Source: Ascarosepion bandense
Lineage: Eukaryota > Mollusca > Cephalopoda > Sepiida > Sepiidae
Length of the DNA stretch: 64,000 nucleotides
Reading direction: 5' to 3'
Assembly: GCA_037127315.1 (NCBI GenBank)
Contig: JBBBDQ010000350.1
Span: forward strand, 1,033,501-1,097,500
Position numbers and translations under genes: made by a program
The notes under the pieces: generated by a model
What the model was told of the DNA's origin: nothing
The model's database searches: none
The model's input: the letters and a program-made list of their open reading frames with translations, nothing else
Shown: positions 21,185-31,751 of the stretch, piece by piece
How positions within the stretch are numbered: the stretch's first letter is position 1
Layout: each line of letters starts with the position of its first letter

Positions 21185-21870
21185 AAGAAAACTGAAAGAA
21201 TGGCCATCAGTAAAAAGGGGAGCCCAAACTACTAAGTACTGGTGAGGGATACTAAAATCAAGCAGGTACCAAAATTTAAATACCTACGAAATGTTCTAAG
21301 AGAAAACGGAAAATTCGACACTGTGATCTGAAGGCGAATCGACATGGTCAAGGATGTTTTCCGGAGGCTGAGTAGAGTGTTGAGACAAGGGAATTTTTCT
21401 AGAAACAAAAAAGAGAGTACTGGATTGTTATGTAATGTCTGTTCTTCAATATGGCAGCGAATGCTTGACAATCTCCGCAAAAATGAAGATAAAACTTAAA
21501 ATAACCGAAATGTGGTTCTACAGAAGGATACTGAGAATACGATGAACCGAACATGTGAGCAACGATGAGGTTTTAGAGAGGATGGAAGAAACGAAAAGGA
21601 AACTAATACTTAACATCAGGAAAAGACAGCTGTAGTTCCAGAGGCATGTAATGAGGAAGGTGGCCTTGGAGAATCTGATACTCACAGGTCAGACAGAAAG
21701 AAATAAAGACTGGGGAAAGTAACACGAAACATACTTGAGGGGCTTGAACAAACGGATGGAAGAGCGGGGTTTGGGTATAGTAACAAAAGAAAACGTTCTA
21801 AGAGCCACTAGGAATAGCGAGATGTAGAAGGCCATGATCGCCCACGTTCTGAAGGAACACGGCACATAGA
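21185..21870 (+). pseudogene. RTE-type LINE (LINE-B) relic, C-terminal part
   Basis: The plus strand carries the family order in broken frames: 'KYLRNVLRENGKFDTVI', 'RVLDCYVMSVLQYGSECLTIS.KMK', 'EMWFYRRILRI..TEHVSNDEVLERMEE', 'RQL.FQRHVMRK..LENLILTGQ', 'RATRNSEM.KAMIAHVLKEHGT'. It ends near the AAGGAACACGGCACATAGAA signature. Stops are frequent. Confidence 0.8.
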
Positions 21871-21964
21871 ACATTTCCATAAGCAGTATTAACTGGTACT
21901 CTTTAGTTGATATTTTATCAGTTATTGTTAAGTTTAGAAAAATATATTCCTCTCTGAATTTGTC

Positions 21965-22470
21965 TATACTTCTAAGATGAGTATTTGTCTATATTTCCGA
22001 GATGAGGTACTATTTAAATATTTACATTATTCGAACTATTGTCCTCATCTTCGTTGCCTTAAGGACACATGATCCAGTGGATATAGACGTTGGTTAGTTC
22101 CAGTGACTTAACCCAAAGAGTTATGAGTTCAATACCAGGCTACAGTAGTGGTGAACAAGTAACTTAGAGAGTCCGGTTAGAGGGAGATAACTCATGACTA
22201 CCAAAAGAGGATTCGCGCAAGGAATGAGTATGATATATTTCAGTGATCGTAATAAAGGGTGCGGTTCAAAATTCCTATCACCTGAAGAAGGCCAGAGCGT
22301 ACAACGGCCGAAACGTCATACAAATGGTAACAAAGATGAGAACAATATTCCGAATAATGTAAATCGTGTTCTAAGATGAGGTACTATTCACATTATTTAC
22401 AATGTTCAAACTGTTGTCCTGATCTCTATTGCCATGTTCACGACATTTCGACCGTTGTACTCTCAAGACT
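21965..22470 (+). mobile_element. IR-1 inverted-repeat element, copy 2, with an adjacent partial arm
   Basis: Left arm about 21,979-22,057 (TTTACATTATTCGAACTATTG). The tRNA-like core is on the plus strand at about 22,063-22,143 (ATCCAGTGGATATAGACG A-box region, GAGTTCAATACC B-box). The right arm is at about 22,285-22,372 (GTACAACGGCCGAAACGTC, then AATATTCCGAATAATG). At 22,372-22,470 a further arm-like copy starts in the opposite sense, as if a second element or partial duplication abuts it. Confidence 0.7.
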
Positions 22471-22637
22471 TCTTCAGCTGCTGTCTGTTTTTTTTTTTTA
22501 TCGTCCTTATAATTCTTGGATGATTAACTATTTATAATGTCTATTGACAATTTCAACTGCTGTCCAAAATAATACTGGCCTCTTTTTTAATCTCAGAAAT
22601 TTTTTCCTCAAAGTTTCCACTTGTTCATTTATGTTGT
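22471..22637. other. Unassigned spacer with a T10 run
   Basis: AT-rich sequence with no recognised feature. Confidence 0.4.
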
Positions 22638-23168
22638 ACTAGCAGTATAACCCGGCGTTGCTCGGGTGTAATGAAAGCTTTAAAATTAATCCATGGTCCT
22701 GGAGCTCAGACTCAGCCTAACGAATATTTGTGTGAAGTTTGGTGAGAATCGGATAAAAATTGTGGATTTGTATAAAGGACATACGGACAGATAAACAGAT
22801 ACCTAACCCTAACCTCTAACCCTAACATCTTGCCTATATATATATATATATATATGTTATCGATTTTCTGCACTATTGTAAGAACTGCAATCTTGAAACT
22901 TCTGAATATCGTTTCTTATGTCTTTGTCTATGAGTGTATTAAATTTGTTTAAAATCGGACCACTCCTTCTATAACCCGATTTTTGCGATTATCGATTTTC
23001 GATATTTATCGGGAGTACCACGACACAAAACCTAGCTAAGAACACTTGCAGACGCTTATAGTACAACTGTGTAAATTTTCAAGAAAATCGGTTCAGCCGT
23101 TTCGGAGTCTATAGGTAACGCACAGACACACACACAGAGACAAAGTTCCATTTATAAGTAAGTTTAGA
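22638..23168 (-). mobile_element. Helitron-like non-autonomous element, copy 4, with telomere-like motifs
   Basis: Plus-orientation start ACTAGCAGTATAACCCGGCG, end TTATAAGTAAGTTTAGA. A over 100-bp internal segment seen in copies 2, 3 and 5 is missing. Where other copies have a CA-rich stretch before CATCTTGCC, this one has three CCCTAAC-like motifs (22,801-22,827). Confidence 0.8.
22801..22827. repeat. Short telomere-like CCCTAA motifs inside Helitron-like copy 4
   Basis: Reads ACCTAACCCTAACCTC and TAACCCTAACA: three near-perfect CCCTAA units, the animal telomere repeat, at a site occupied by a CA microsatellite in sister copies. Too short to be a functional telomere. Confidence 0.7.
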
Positions 23169-24199
23169 TAGATTTTATTTTGCTAAGAATGTTTTTAAGC
23201 ATTTTTGACATTTTGTAATGATATCTTAAATTGACAAAATTGGCAAATATTCTCTGCCTGGCATTTATCTAATGTTCTTTAATGTTCCTTAATTTTTCTT
23301 ATCACCCGTAATTTTTGAACAACGTCTTCTAGACATCATTTGAAATTGTTTACTTGCTCGGCGTCTGTTACTGATATTTATTAAGTTTAGCCAATAAGTA
23401 CACGGCACCGAATTAAGATCGAAGTCACTTCAATATATTGGGCGATAAGATTAACGTGCTTAACATTGTTCCGATGCAAAGCCCATTCTGCATCTGTTAT
23501 TTATTACACCAACTGTTCGCGTCTCTTTCACGATTTCTAAATTATTCAACTTCCTTTGAACCAACCGCATGTTACGTTATGAATCTGCGTTGCGGAATTT
23601 GTTTCGTCATATTGTAGTTGATTATTGATCTTGGCGGTTTCAAAATTTATTGATTATCTATCTTGTTGGATTCGAAATTTATTTTCCTATAATCGCAGCA
23701 CTAAACTGGAGACTGGATTTTCTCTTCCTGGATTATTTTTATTTATTTTTTGTTTTCTTTTCTGTGATTGTTTCTCTTGAAGGATGATTTCCTTACTGTC
23801 TGATAAATTCTCACAATTTTCTTTGTCTATTACTCCTGTGAATCATAGCTTTTTATTGGTTTGGAGCTGATTTTCTAGCTGCTCTCTTTTCACTGAAGAT
23901 TGAATTGTAGCGTAGGAGCGAGCGAGTTAATGTTTCTTTGATTCGGTCTTGTGTCAGACTTAACGGAACTCCCTACATCTTACAAGTTTTATGTTGAATT
24001 ATCATCAGAAAGTTTTTCATCGTTGTTTGTCGGTTGGAATGTGTGGATTAGTGTAGAAGAGTGGAATAATATGCATTTTGAATGTTAAAATAGAAATTTG
24101 TTAAAAGAAAAGACTAACATAAGTTGTAGAAATTAATGTTCAATTACAAACATTATTAAGAAGTTATGAGTAGAGTTCGTGTTCAGTGATAAAGTTGAG
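23169..24199. other. Unassigned AT-rich kilobase
   Basis: About 1 kb without a recognised element or coding frame. Several T-rich stretches near 23,740 and 23,810 resemble polypyrimidine tracts, but no exon could be supported. Confidence 0.45.
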
Positions 24200-24203
24200 T
24201 TAA

Positions 24204-24425
24204 CCCTCTAGGGCCATTCATATCATATTCGATACAGTATTTCCCTAGAAGGAAACATTTGGTATTTCCCTATAAGGAAACATTTGGTATTCATTGACTG
24301 AGCAGTCAGTACTGCTTTCATTTGAAATTTATAAAATATTTCTCTTAAAAGATTTTTCAGGAAAATATTTCTTTCAAGGCTTGTTTTCATACTGTATCAA
24401 ATATGATACGAATGGCCCTAGAGGG
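24204..24425. mobile_element. piggyBac-like MITE (222 bp, TTAA target duplication)
   Basis: TTAA lies on both sides (24,200-24,203 and 24,426-24,429). Terminal inverted repeats of about 37 bp begin CCCTCTAGGGCCATTC and differ at only two positions. The interior is AT-rich with no ORF. TTAA duplication with ends starting CCC is typical of piggyBac-superfamily elements, so this is a non-autonomous derivative. The autonomous partner is not in the window. Confidence 0.85.
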
Positions 24426-24667
24426 TTAAGGCTTATACTGGGCATAAAGTGGGTGATCGGTTTTCTATTGTCATGAAGTAATAAACTGATCTCCCACTAA
24501 TTACTACTTATTAATATAATATGATATGAATGGCCCTAGAGGGTTAAGGCTTATACTGAGCATAAAGTGGGTGATCGGTTTTCTATTGTCATGAAGTAAT
24601 AAACTGATCCCCCACTAATTACTACTTATTAATATAATATGATATGAATGGCCCTAGAGGGTTAAGG
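24401..24667 (+). repeat. 118-bp tandem duplication of the MITE right end plus flank
   Basis: The unit consists of the last 25 or so bases of the MITE right terminal repeat plus its adjoining dispersed-repeat flank. It starts at 24,401, 24,519 and 24,637 (the third partial), so the spacing is exactly 118 bp. Units 1 and 2 differ at only a few sites. The duplication arose after MITE insertion because it includes the TTAA junction. Confidence 0.85.
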
Positions 24668-25330
24668 GTATCGAGAGTTGAAGAAATTGTTCGTAGTAGT
24701 AATTGTTGAAAGAAATAAGGAGAAAGAGGACAATGTCCGGGTCGCTTGAAGTTTGAAGTTACATCTTAGATGTGTGTCTTTCGACTCCCAATGACTCTCT
24801 GGCTGACTGACGTTGATGAAGTCCTTTTATTGTTATTGTAATCTAGATATTTTCGCACTTACTCGCGAATTCCTTTTGGTCTTACAAGTCGCTCCCATTC
24901 ATCAAAAATCATTTTAACACCTACTTGCGAAATCTGGTTTCGACTTTTTCTTTAAGCACATGGTCAATCCTTTTTCTATTTGGGAAAAACTAGGATTTCA
25001 CACATCGTTGTGAATTTTTGTAAAAGTGAAGAGAGTTGATTTTAATTAATTTCTTATCCGCTACAGAATAACCAAAATTGATTTGCTTCAGGTTTTTTGT
25101 TTTGTTGGATCATTTTTTTTCCTTACTTAAAAAAAAAAAAAAAAAACTTTCTCTCGCCTAATTTTTACTGGTTACGTTTATAATAACAATATCAAATCGA
25201 TTATCTTCTTCTCTAGTTAATTTTCGGTGTGTGCATTTACAGTCAAAGATAACTATGGTGTCATTCCTGTCGGACACCAAAGAAATAGTTGCCGAACATA
25301 ACAAGGCGGACCTGAAGGAGACTACCAGCA
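24668..25330. other. Unassigned sequence
   Basis: No gene recognised. It contains an A17 run near 25,130. A short open frame at 25,231-25,419 runs into the next repeat and is not supported. Confidence 0.4.
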
Positions 25331-25980
25331 TTTGTAAATTTGTTGTTTTTCTTTCCTTTTTTTTTTTTTTACTTTTTTCAGTGCAATCTTATCGATTACA
25401 CCCTATACTTTCCGATTGACAAAAAAAAAATTCAATATTTAAATAATTTTAGGAGAGGCTTAGTTTTTCATACAACGTTATAGTAAATCGATTGTCCATT
25501 TTGGAACCACTTGCCGGTACGACATTACCACCACCTATAAATTTGTTGATGATCATTTTTTTTTAACTTTTTTTTCAGTGCAATCTTATGGATTACACCA
25601 TAAACTTTCCGATTGACAAAAATAATTGGTAAAAATTTCAACATATAAACAATTTTAGTGGGGGGCTCATTATTTCATACAACGTTATATTAAATCGCTC
25701 CTTTGCAATTAACTTTTTTGCTTGCGCATATTCAACAACTGAATCCTTTGCGAAATTTTTGAATAAAGCCATTCTTGGAGTTTTAGAGGAAGATGCCATC
25801 GTAAGAACTGAAGAAAACTTAAAAAAGGCAAAAACAAGAGCAACAACTCGTCGCAAAAAAACCAAAACAAAGCGACCCTAAAGCAAGTTATTACAAAATG
25901 GAGGATCGATTTACTATAACGCTGTATGAGAAACTGAGCCCCCACCCCCCCAAAAATTGTTTAAATATTGAATTTTTTAA
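25331..25980. repeat. Unclassified repeat, two direct copies and one inverted end
   Basis: The phrases CAGTGCAATCTTATNGATTACACC and CTTTCCGATTGACAAAAA, then a G/T segment and TTCATACAACGTTATA, occur in the same order at about 25,378-25,500 and 25,577-25,705. An inverted counterpart (GATCGATTTACTATAACG, then GTATGAGAAACTGAGCCCCC) is at about 25,903-25,960. The direct copies and opposed end suggest a mobile element with rearranged ends or a nested insertion. Family unknown. Confidence 0.7.
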
Positions 25981-26234
25981 AAACTTTTTTGACATTCAGA
26001 AACTTTATGTAATAACCGATAGTACTGCGTTAAAAAAAAGTACCAAAAAAATGAAAAACAACAAATTTAAAGGTGCTGGTAGTCTCTTTCAGGTTCGCCA
26101 AATTACTCTCTTATTTCAGCCCATGCTTTGTTTTGTTTTTGTTTTTATTTTCTTAAAATCATATGTAAAATATTAAACAATGAATAGTTGGACCCTATTT
26201 TTATTGAAATGCAGAAAATGCAATTAACACTAAG
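25981..26234. other. Unassigned AT-rich spacer
   Basis: Contains an approximately 25-bp phrase (ATTGAAATGCAGAAAA) shared with 27,160, the left part of the duplicated region that hosts the solo LTR. Confidence 0.5.
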
Positions 26235-26636
26235 AGGGTGTTATGGTTTATAAAATGGCGAGTGTTCTAAAAATAGAAAAAGATAGACACACTGAAGCCA
26301 AGAATTCAAAATTGGGTGGCAAAATAAGGAACCGTTTCTTTTGGTAGGGGTAAGAGTAGGAGTAAGAAGTAGGAATTAAGGACAGTAGTTTTGTGTAGGA
26401 GATTTGAGAAGAGGAAGACGCTAGTCAGTTGACCACTAGAGTCCAGAAGGGATAGGCTCGTTTACTACTAGCATCGCACAGTGAAGAGAATTTAGCTAGT
26501 CTGCTCCTGTATCCACACAAAATTTAAAGGTTGTAACTTGATGTAAAAACCTAAAGTTTTATTCCAAAAATAAACATCATTAATTCAAGTTTGTGTTATC
26601 TTCTAATTATACCAAAACGAAACAACACAACAAGGG
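26235..26636. mobile_element. Solo LTR (Gypsy-like, 394 bp) with AGGG target duplication
   Basis: The LTR is 26,239-26,632. It begins TGTTATGGTTTATAAAATGG and ends ACACAACA (TG...CA ends). AGGG flanks it at 26,235-26,238 and 26,633-26,636. The surrounding sequence occurs without the insertion at about 27,165-27,330, which directly shows the empty site. A second copy is at 53,439-53,831. No internal region remains, so it is a solo LTR from LTR-LTR recombination. A TATA-like TTTATAAAA lies at the left end; orientation is not certain. Confidence 0.9.
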
Positions 26637-27595
26637 CATTTAACGTTTCTGAACGTGTGTCAATGACTCAACCAGTACAAGTCATTATTTGGGGGCTTAA
26701 AAGCAAAACAATATTCTCTCGAAAGTGTCAACGACAGAATAACTTCTTTTTTTTTTGTTACAAAGACGAGTTACGGAAAAATACATACAATAAAAATAAA
26801 ACTAGCATAAAAAGCAGACAGTATAATAAAAGAAATACAAACATTAAATCTTTTAAATCAGTCGAGAAGAGATTTATTTTAAAGTAGCGATTGTTCGTGG
26901 AGCGACACTAGTTTTACTTTCTCCTTTGAATCGGATTTGACCGGACACAAAACTGACGGACCTCCATCACAACCGATGAACAAACAAAAATAACGAGAAA
27001 GTTAAAAAGTTAATGAAAGTTTTAATTGTAGTTTATTGAAATATTTCAGAACGTCCAAGTTTTTGTCATACAATATGGTCAATTGGAGATTTCTTTATGG
27101 TCTTTGAAATATAAATCAAGCAAAAACTAACTAAACAAAGAATAATCGGACCCTGTTTTTATTGAAATGCAGAAAATAATGCAATTAACACTAAGAGGGC
27201 ATTTAACGTTTCTGAACGTGTGTGAATGACTCAACCAGTACAAGTCATTATTTGGGGACTTAAAAGAAAAAAGATATTCTCTTGAAAGTGTCAACGACAA
27301 AGTAACATTTCTTTTTGTTACAAAGACGAGGTCGGAGAATAATTAACTAACGAATTAAGAAATAAATCAAAGTATTTTTCCCTTAAACTTGATATTTATA
27401 AAAATATATTTTAAAGCGAGTTTCGTGTGTGTGGGAGTTCTTGAATAGCTGGAAAAATAAGGGCAACATTTCATTAAAAGAGAAAATAAGTAATAAACTA
27501 ATGATGTATATAAAAATGTGATACTTACCTGTGCTGTTGATTTATTTAATTCAATTTGTATCGGGGATGGGAAAAACGACAATTTATCCCGAGTA
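26637..27595. other. Duplicated region with an uninserted copy of the solo-LTR locus
   Basis: 26,637-26,780 and 27,200-27,335 are similar (GCATTTAACGTTTCTGAACG, then CAACCAGTACAAGTCATT, then GTTACAAAGACGAG). The right copy continues leftward into the sequence left of the LTR at 26,210. AGGG at 27,196-27,199 is the unduplicated target. The rest is unassigned, with an open frame at 26,591-26,887 that spans the LTR boundary and is not a gene. Confidence 0.75.
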
Positions 27596-28400
27596 TAAAG
27601 AAAAAAAAAGAACTGCTTTTTAAATTTTCTCTCTTAAATTCAACGTTTATCAAGTCGTAACATATCCGAATCTTTTAATTTCGTTTTTCTTTTTGTAAAA
27701 ATAATAATTCGACGGCGTTGTTGTCTTCGTTTCCTTCCAGTCAACCCGCCGACTTTCGATTCTCTCATACATACAAACTTAGATGCTAGAATCGTAGATT
27801 CTCTTGTGCCCAGCAAAAATGGTAAATGATGCGTGTGGGGGTGATGGAGTAAACTTTCCTGTAAGTTAGAAGCTGTAATAAAAATCTCACTATATTAGCA
27901 ATGCCAGTTGACTCCACAACCACATCGAACCTAAAAAAAGACACTGACTAACCAACAGTTTTTCTCGACTGCGCCAAATGATATTTTTGTCTTTACTAAA
28001 AAAGGTGTAAAGACAAAAGCAAAATTACGATATTGGTATAGATAAAGATAGGTGTTTCAGACGTAGAATTACGTTCACATTTAAAGTTTTTCTCCTGATT
28101 TTATTATCGAGAAAGACCAGCATCAATCACGCATCAAATGTTATGTATACAAACTTAAATTCTCTTAGTAAGTCAGAACAAAGACTAATCTTATGCCATA
28201 TCTAAATACTAGCATCATATCCCAGGCAACTCAGGATATTTTTACTAGTAGGTGAAGATAATATTAAATGGATAAATTCCTTTAAAACTCAGTTACATAA
28301 AAAAATAAAGATATAAAAAATTGTTGCTTCAAAATTGTTCAAAAATTCCATTAACAAAATCTATTTTTTCCTGTTTTGTGTAAGTGTGATTTGATGTTTT
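27596..28400. other. Unassigned AT-rich sequence
   Basis: No gene or known repeat recognised. Confidence 0.4.
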
Positions 28401-28405
28401 TTGTT

Positions 28406-28421
28406 TTACATAAAAATTATA

Positions 28422-28468
<47 letters not shown>

Positions 28469-28477
28469 TATGTAAAA
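28406..28477. repeat. Palindrome around a (TG/TA)n core
   Basis: TTTACATAAAAATTATA at 28,406-28,422 is exactly inverted at 28,461-28,477, with (TG)n(TA)n between. It adjoins the start of SINE-B copy a. Confidence 0.85.
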
Positions 28478-28780
28478 ATATTTACGCTCTCACACCCTGA
28501 TTGAGCACTCTGGAAGAATGGTAGACTTTGAAAAACAGTAGCTACTCTGGCATCTACGCATCGCTCATTCACTAATGAACTAGAGCACTCTGGTTATTGG
28601 GCGTGTATAATGATAATATACTCGCTAAAAGGTCTGCCTTCTTCTACCGAGCGCCCATAGCTCAAAGGTAGAATTGCCGACTGACGCCAAATCAGTCGGG
28701 TTTCAATCCAGTGTTAAAAGCTATCGGAGTCTAACCGTACTGATGAGCTGTGATACAGCGAAATAGATCTGTCTGCGGAT

Positions 28781-28785
<5 letters not shown>
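28478..28785 (+). repeat. SINE-B (tRNA-like, TA-tailed), copy a
   Basis: A conserved 5' body (GCTCTCACACCCTGATTGAGC, about 170 bp) is followed by a tRNA-like segment at about 28,650-28,725 with CATAGCTCAAAGG (A-box-like) and GGGTTTCAATCC (B-box-like). The 3' part GATGAGCTGTGATACAGCGA follows, running into (TA)n at 28,782. The 170 bp upstream of the tRNA-like part is shared with copies near 58.5 and 61.4 kb, so the pol III promoter is internal to the element rather than at its 5' end. Confidence 0.8.
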
Positions 28786-28816
<31 letters not shown>

Positions 28817-28837
28817 ATTATTATTATTATTATTAGG
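28782..28837. repeat. (TA)n-(ATT)n compound microsatellite
   Basis: About 14 TA units directly followed by about eight ATT units, at the 3' end of SINE-B copy a. Confidence 0.95.
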
Positions 28838-28904
28838 ATTATATATATTAACGGTGTCTCTTTTGATTTTATACACCTTTGTGACGAACAGGTTTTTTCT
28901 CCTG

Positions 28905-30655
28905 TTATTTGTTCTGGGGTTTTTACACCCGACTTCTCACCTTGAACTGAGATTCAACTGAATGACGTCCACATTATGCCCTCGCTTGTCTCTAAGATAA
29001 TCTCAAAACTTGACGCTCACAAAGCGAGCGGAGGGGACGGAATCCCAATCATAGTCTTATAGAAATGTGCCCCTGAACTCTCCTCTGTCCTTTCTAAGCT
29101 CTACAACTTCTGCCTCTCTACTTCCTGCTTTCCTGCCTGTTGGAAATCTTCCTCTGTAGTTCCTACATTCAAAAACACTGGCGAACCCTCGGACCCCGCA
29201 AATTACCGCCCTATCAGCCTTCTTCCGATCTTTGGCAAAGTGTTCGAGACCATTATCAACGCCGAGGTGGTTCAGCACCTCATAGCACACAGGCTCCTCT
29301 CGGACAAGCAGTATGGTTTCCGCTTCACCAGGTCTACTGCTGATATGCTAACGACCATCACCGAGTATATATACCAGGCACTCGACAGGAATGGCGAAGC
29401 CCGAACCGTCACCTTGGATATCTCTAAAGCGTTCGACAGAGTTTGGCATGCAAACTGCGGAGCTATGGTATAGCTGGACAATTGTTTGAACTAATCCAGT
29501 CATTCCTATCTAACCGCACATTGAAAGTGGTATTAAACGGACATGCCTCCCAGAACTACCATACGAACATGGGTGTCCCTCAAGGCTCTGTCCTAGGTCC
29601 TACGCTTTTTCTGATCTACATTAATGATCTCCCTGATACCATAAGATCCCAAGTAGGTATGTACGCCGATGACACCACAGTTTACTCTCGCCTCGATCAA
29701 AAATCTGGTGTGGGCGACAAAGCTAACCTTGCAGCCGAGGTTGAAAAGGACCTCCAATCCTTAGTGGACTGGGGTAAGAAATGGCTAGTAAATTTTAATG
29801 CTTCTAAAACGAAGCTACTATCAATTAACCATCATAGACAATTGCACCTACCTCCTATTTGCATGGACCAGGCTTGTCTCCCAGAAATTAAAACACTACG
29901 CCTCCTTGGACTCACACTTTCAGCGGACCTCAAGTAGAATGACGATATCGAATCCATTGCTAAATCCGCTGCTATGAAAGTCGGTTCTCTGTGCAGGGCC
30001 CGGAGTTTTTTTTTTTACGTCTGAATCTATCCTGCACATTTATAAATCTACCATCCGCCCATGCATTGAATACCGTTGCCATACCTGGTCGGGTGCCCCT
30101 GCTATTCTCCTTGGGCTTCTCGACAGGGTACAGCGGAGGGTCTGTAATGTAATCGATACCGACTTGGCAGACCGCCTGCAGTCTCTCTCTCTCACCGGCG
30201 CGACGTGGCTTCCCTGTGTCTCTTCTATAAATACATTCACGGCTTCTGCTCCGATGAACTTAGATCACTGGTGCTGTCTAGGTTCGAATTTGCACGAGAT
30301 ACTAGATTAGCAACTAGATCACACCCTTTTACAGTGAAACCAATAAAATGCAACCGCAACTTCTACTCCAACAGTTTCTTTTCTCGCACCTCCCGACTGT
30401 GGAATTTGCTTCCACATGACTGCTTCCCCGACGGCTACAATCTCCAGGAGTTTAAATGTAAGGTCAATAGACACCTCCTAACACACTAACTCGCTTCGAT
30501 TCTTTCAAACATTCTTCCCATCCACCTAACTATCTATCACCCCCCTTCTGACATTTCCTATATCTAATCACTCTTTCTATTTACATTCCACTATGTAGTC
30601 CCAAGCGCAATAGTGGCAGTGGAATGCCTTACTTGGGGTGAAATGATTAAAAAAA
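28905..30655 (+). pseudogene. LINE-A copy, 5'-truncated, with broken reverse transcriptase
   Basis: Begins at the codon equivalent to about residue 436 of the intact 962-residue ORF ('GVFTPDF') and continues to the 3' end (GCCTTACTTGGGGTGAAATG plus an A-rich tail). It keeps RT motifs NYRPISLL-equivalent, TLDISKAFDRVWHA and GVPQGSVLGPTLFLIYINDLP, then the catalytic YADD at about 29,663. Disruptions include in-frame stops (about 28,944 and 29,060), a roughly 14-bp deletion after VWHA near 29,449, a stop replacing tryptophan in LK.NDDIES at 29,937, and frameshifts near 30,018 and 30,195. It lacks the endonuclease. Close similarity to the 45.7-48.6-kb copy implies a fairly recent insertion. Confidence 0.95.
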
Positions 30656-30718
30656 TAAATAAATGAATACAAATAAAATTTATATATGTATATATATATA
30701 CATATTATAGTTTAGAAA

Positions 30719-30863
30719 ATGTACAAATTATCAACTACAAAGTGTACATTTTGTTTCCACATTCAAAGGACAATGTTTCATCAGGTAGACACTACCTGAT
30801 GAAACATTATCTTTTCAATGTCGAAACAAATGTACTCTTTGTAGTAGATTATTATTTGTACAT
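30719..30863. repeat. Fold-back hairpin element, 145 bp
   Basis: Two imperfect inverted arms of about 70 bp (ATGTACAAATTATCAACTACAAAG ... mirrored at the right; centre CATCAGGTAGACACTACCTGATG). A typical small palindromic MITE-like unit beside (TA)n. Confidence 0.85.
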
Positions 30864-30974
30864 GTTCTATGCTATAATTTTATAATAAATATTCGCAGCT
30901 CTATTTTCATACTGAGCACTGTTTTAATTAATGTTTTGAACGTTGTTAATATTTTCTTCGTGCCTTATTCATTT

Positions 30975-30977
<3 letters not shown>

Positions 30978-31028
<51 letters not shown>
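30978..31028. repeat. (TA)n microsatellite
   Basis: About 25 tandem TA/AT units. Confidence 0.95.
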
Positions 31029-31030
<2 letters not shown>

Positions 31031-31117
31031 ATGAATGTAAATAAGTATACATATGTGTATACACACAGATACACACCGATGTATCAATATTTATCAAGTG
31101 TTAATAGAACAGAGGTC

Positions 31118-31300
31118 AATGTAATATAACAGAGCTATGAAGTATATTTTATTAAATATATATATTGTTCTATGTCTAAAGCACGACTGAGTTTCATACA
31201 CTACGCAAACACCAGGTGCGTAGTGCATAAGACTCTAAGCAGTGCTTTAGAAATAGGGTAATATATATATATATATATAGTAATTTTTATATTACAATGC
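31118..31300. mobile_element. Fold-back hairpin family FB-2, copy 1
   Basis: Arms at 31,170-31,256 pair (CTAAAGCA, GAGTTTCATACACTACGCA versus the right arm). The left outer part TAATATAACAGAGCTATGAAG matches, in inverted orientation, the sequence at the right edge of the window (63,975-64,000), and the hairpin at 63,826-63,945 is related. Hence a dispersed fold-back family. Confidence 0.75.
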
Positions 31301-31380
31301 TTTATAAAAGCATATTGTCACTACACAAAAATTTATGTTTCAGAATAATACTGTTCCGAATTTTCAAATGTTAAATGTTA

Positions 31381-31421
31381 TTATTTATTCAAATAATGGC
31401 AATAAAGATGAGATCAATAGT
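31381..31421. mobile_element. IR-1 fragment, left part (interrupted by a SINE-A)
   Basis: AATGGCAATAAAGATGAGATC and the adjoining bases match an arm end of IR-1. The arm resumes at 31,752 after the SINE-A insertion. Confidence 0.7.
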
Positions 31422-31751
31422 CTGAACAATGTCAGTCAGTTAAGTGCCATACGTGATACACGATTTGGGCGATCATGTCTCGAAAGAGACATGACTGACT
31501 GGGCAGAAGATTATCCCGCAGTAGGTTGCCATTGCTTTCTGCGGTAGACTGGTTGCCGACCAAGGCTATAAAACCCAATCTGTCCTGCTATTTAACCCAT
31601 AACTGGAAGGAAGAGACGGATTAATACCTTTCCCAAGGGTATTTGCGCGTAAGTGAATACAATGGATTTAGTTGGAATTCGAACTCGGCTCTCCGGTTTC
31701 TCGTTCCGAGCCGATATCCACTGTACAACAACGCACATCCCTGAACAATGT
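31422..31751 (-). repeat. SINE-A full-length copy with 11-bp target duplication
   Basis: The SINE (31,433-31,740) is minus strand: head GGATGTGCGTTGTTGTACAG at the right, body, and terminal CAGTCAGTTAAGTGCC in plus orientation at the left. CTGAACAATGT occurs on both sides (31,422-31,432 and 31,741-31,751). The host sequence is an arm of an IR-1 element. This copy defines the family's full length, about 308 bp. Confidence 0.95.
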
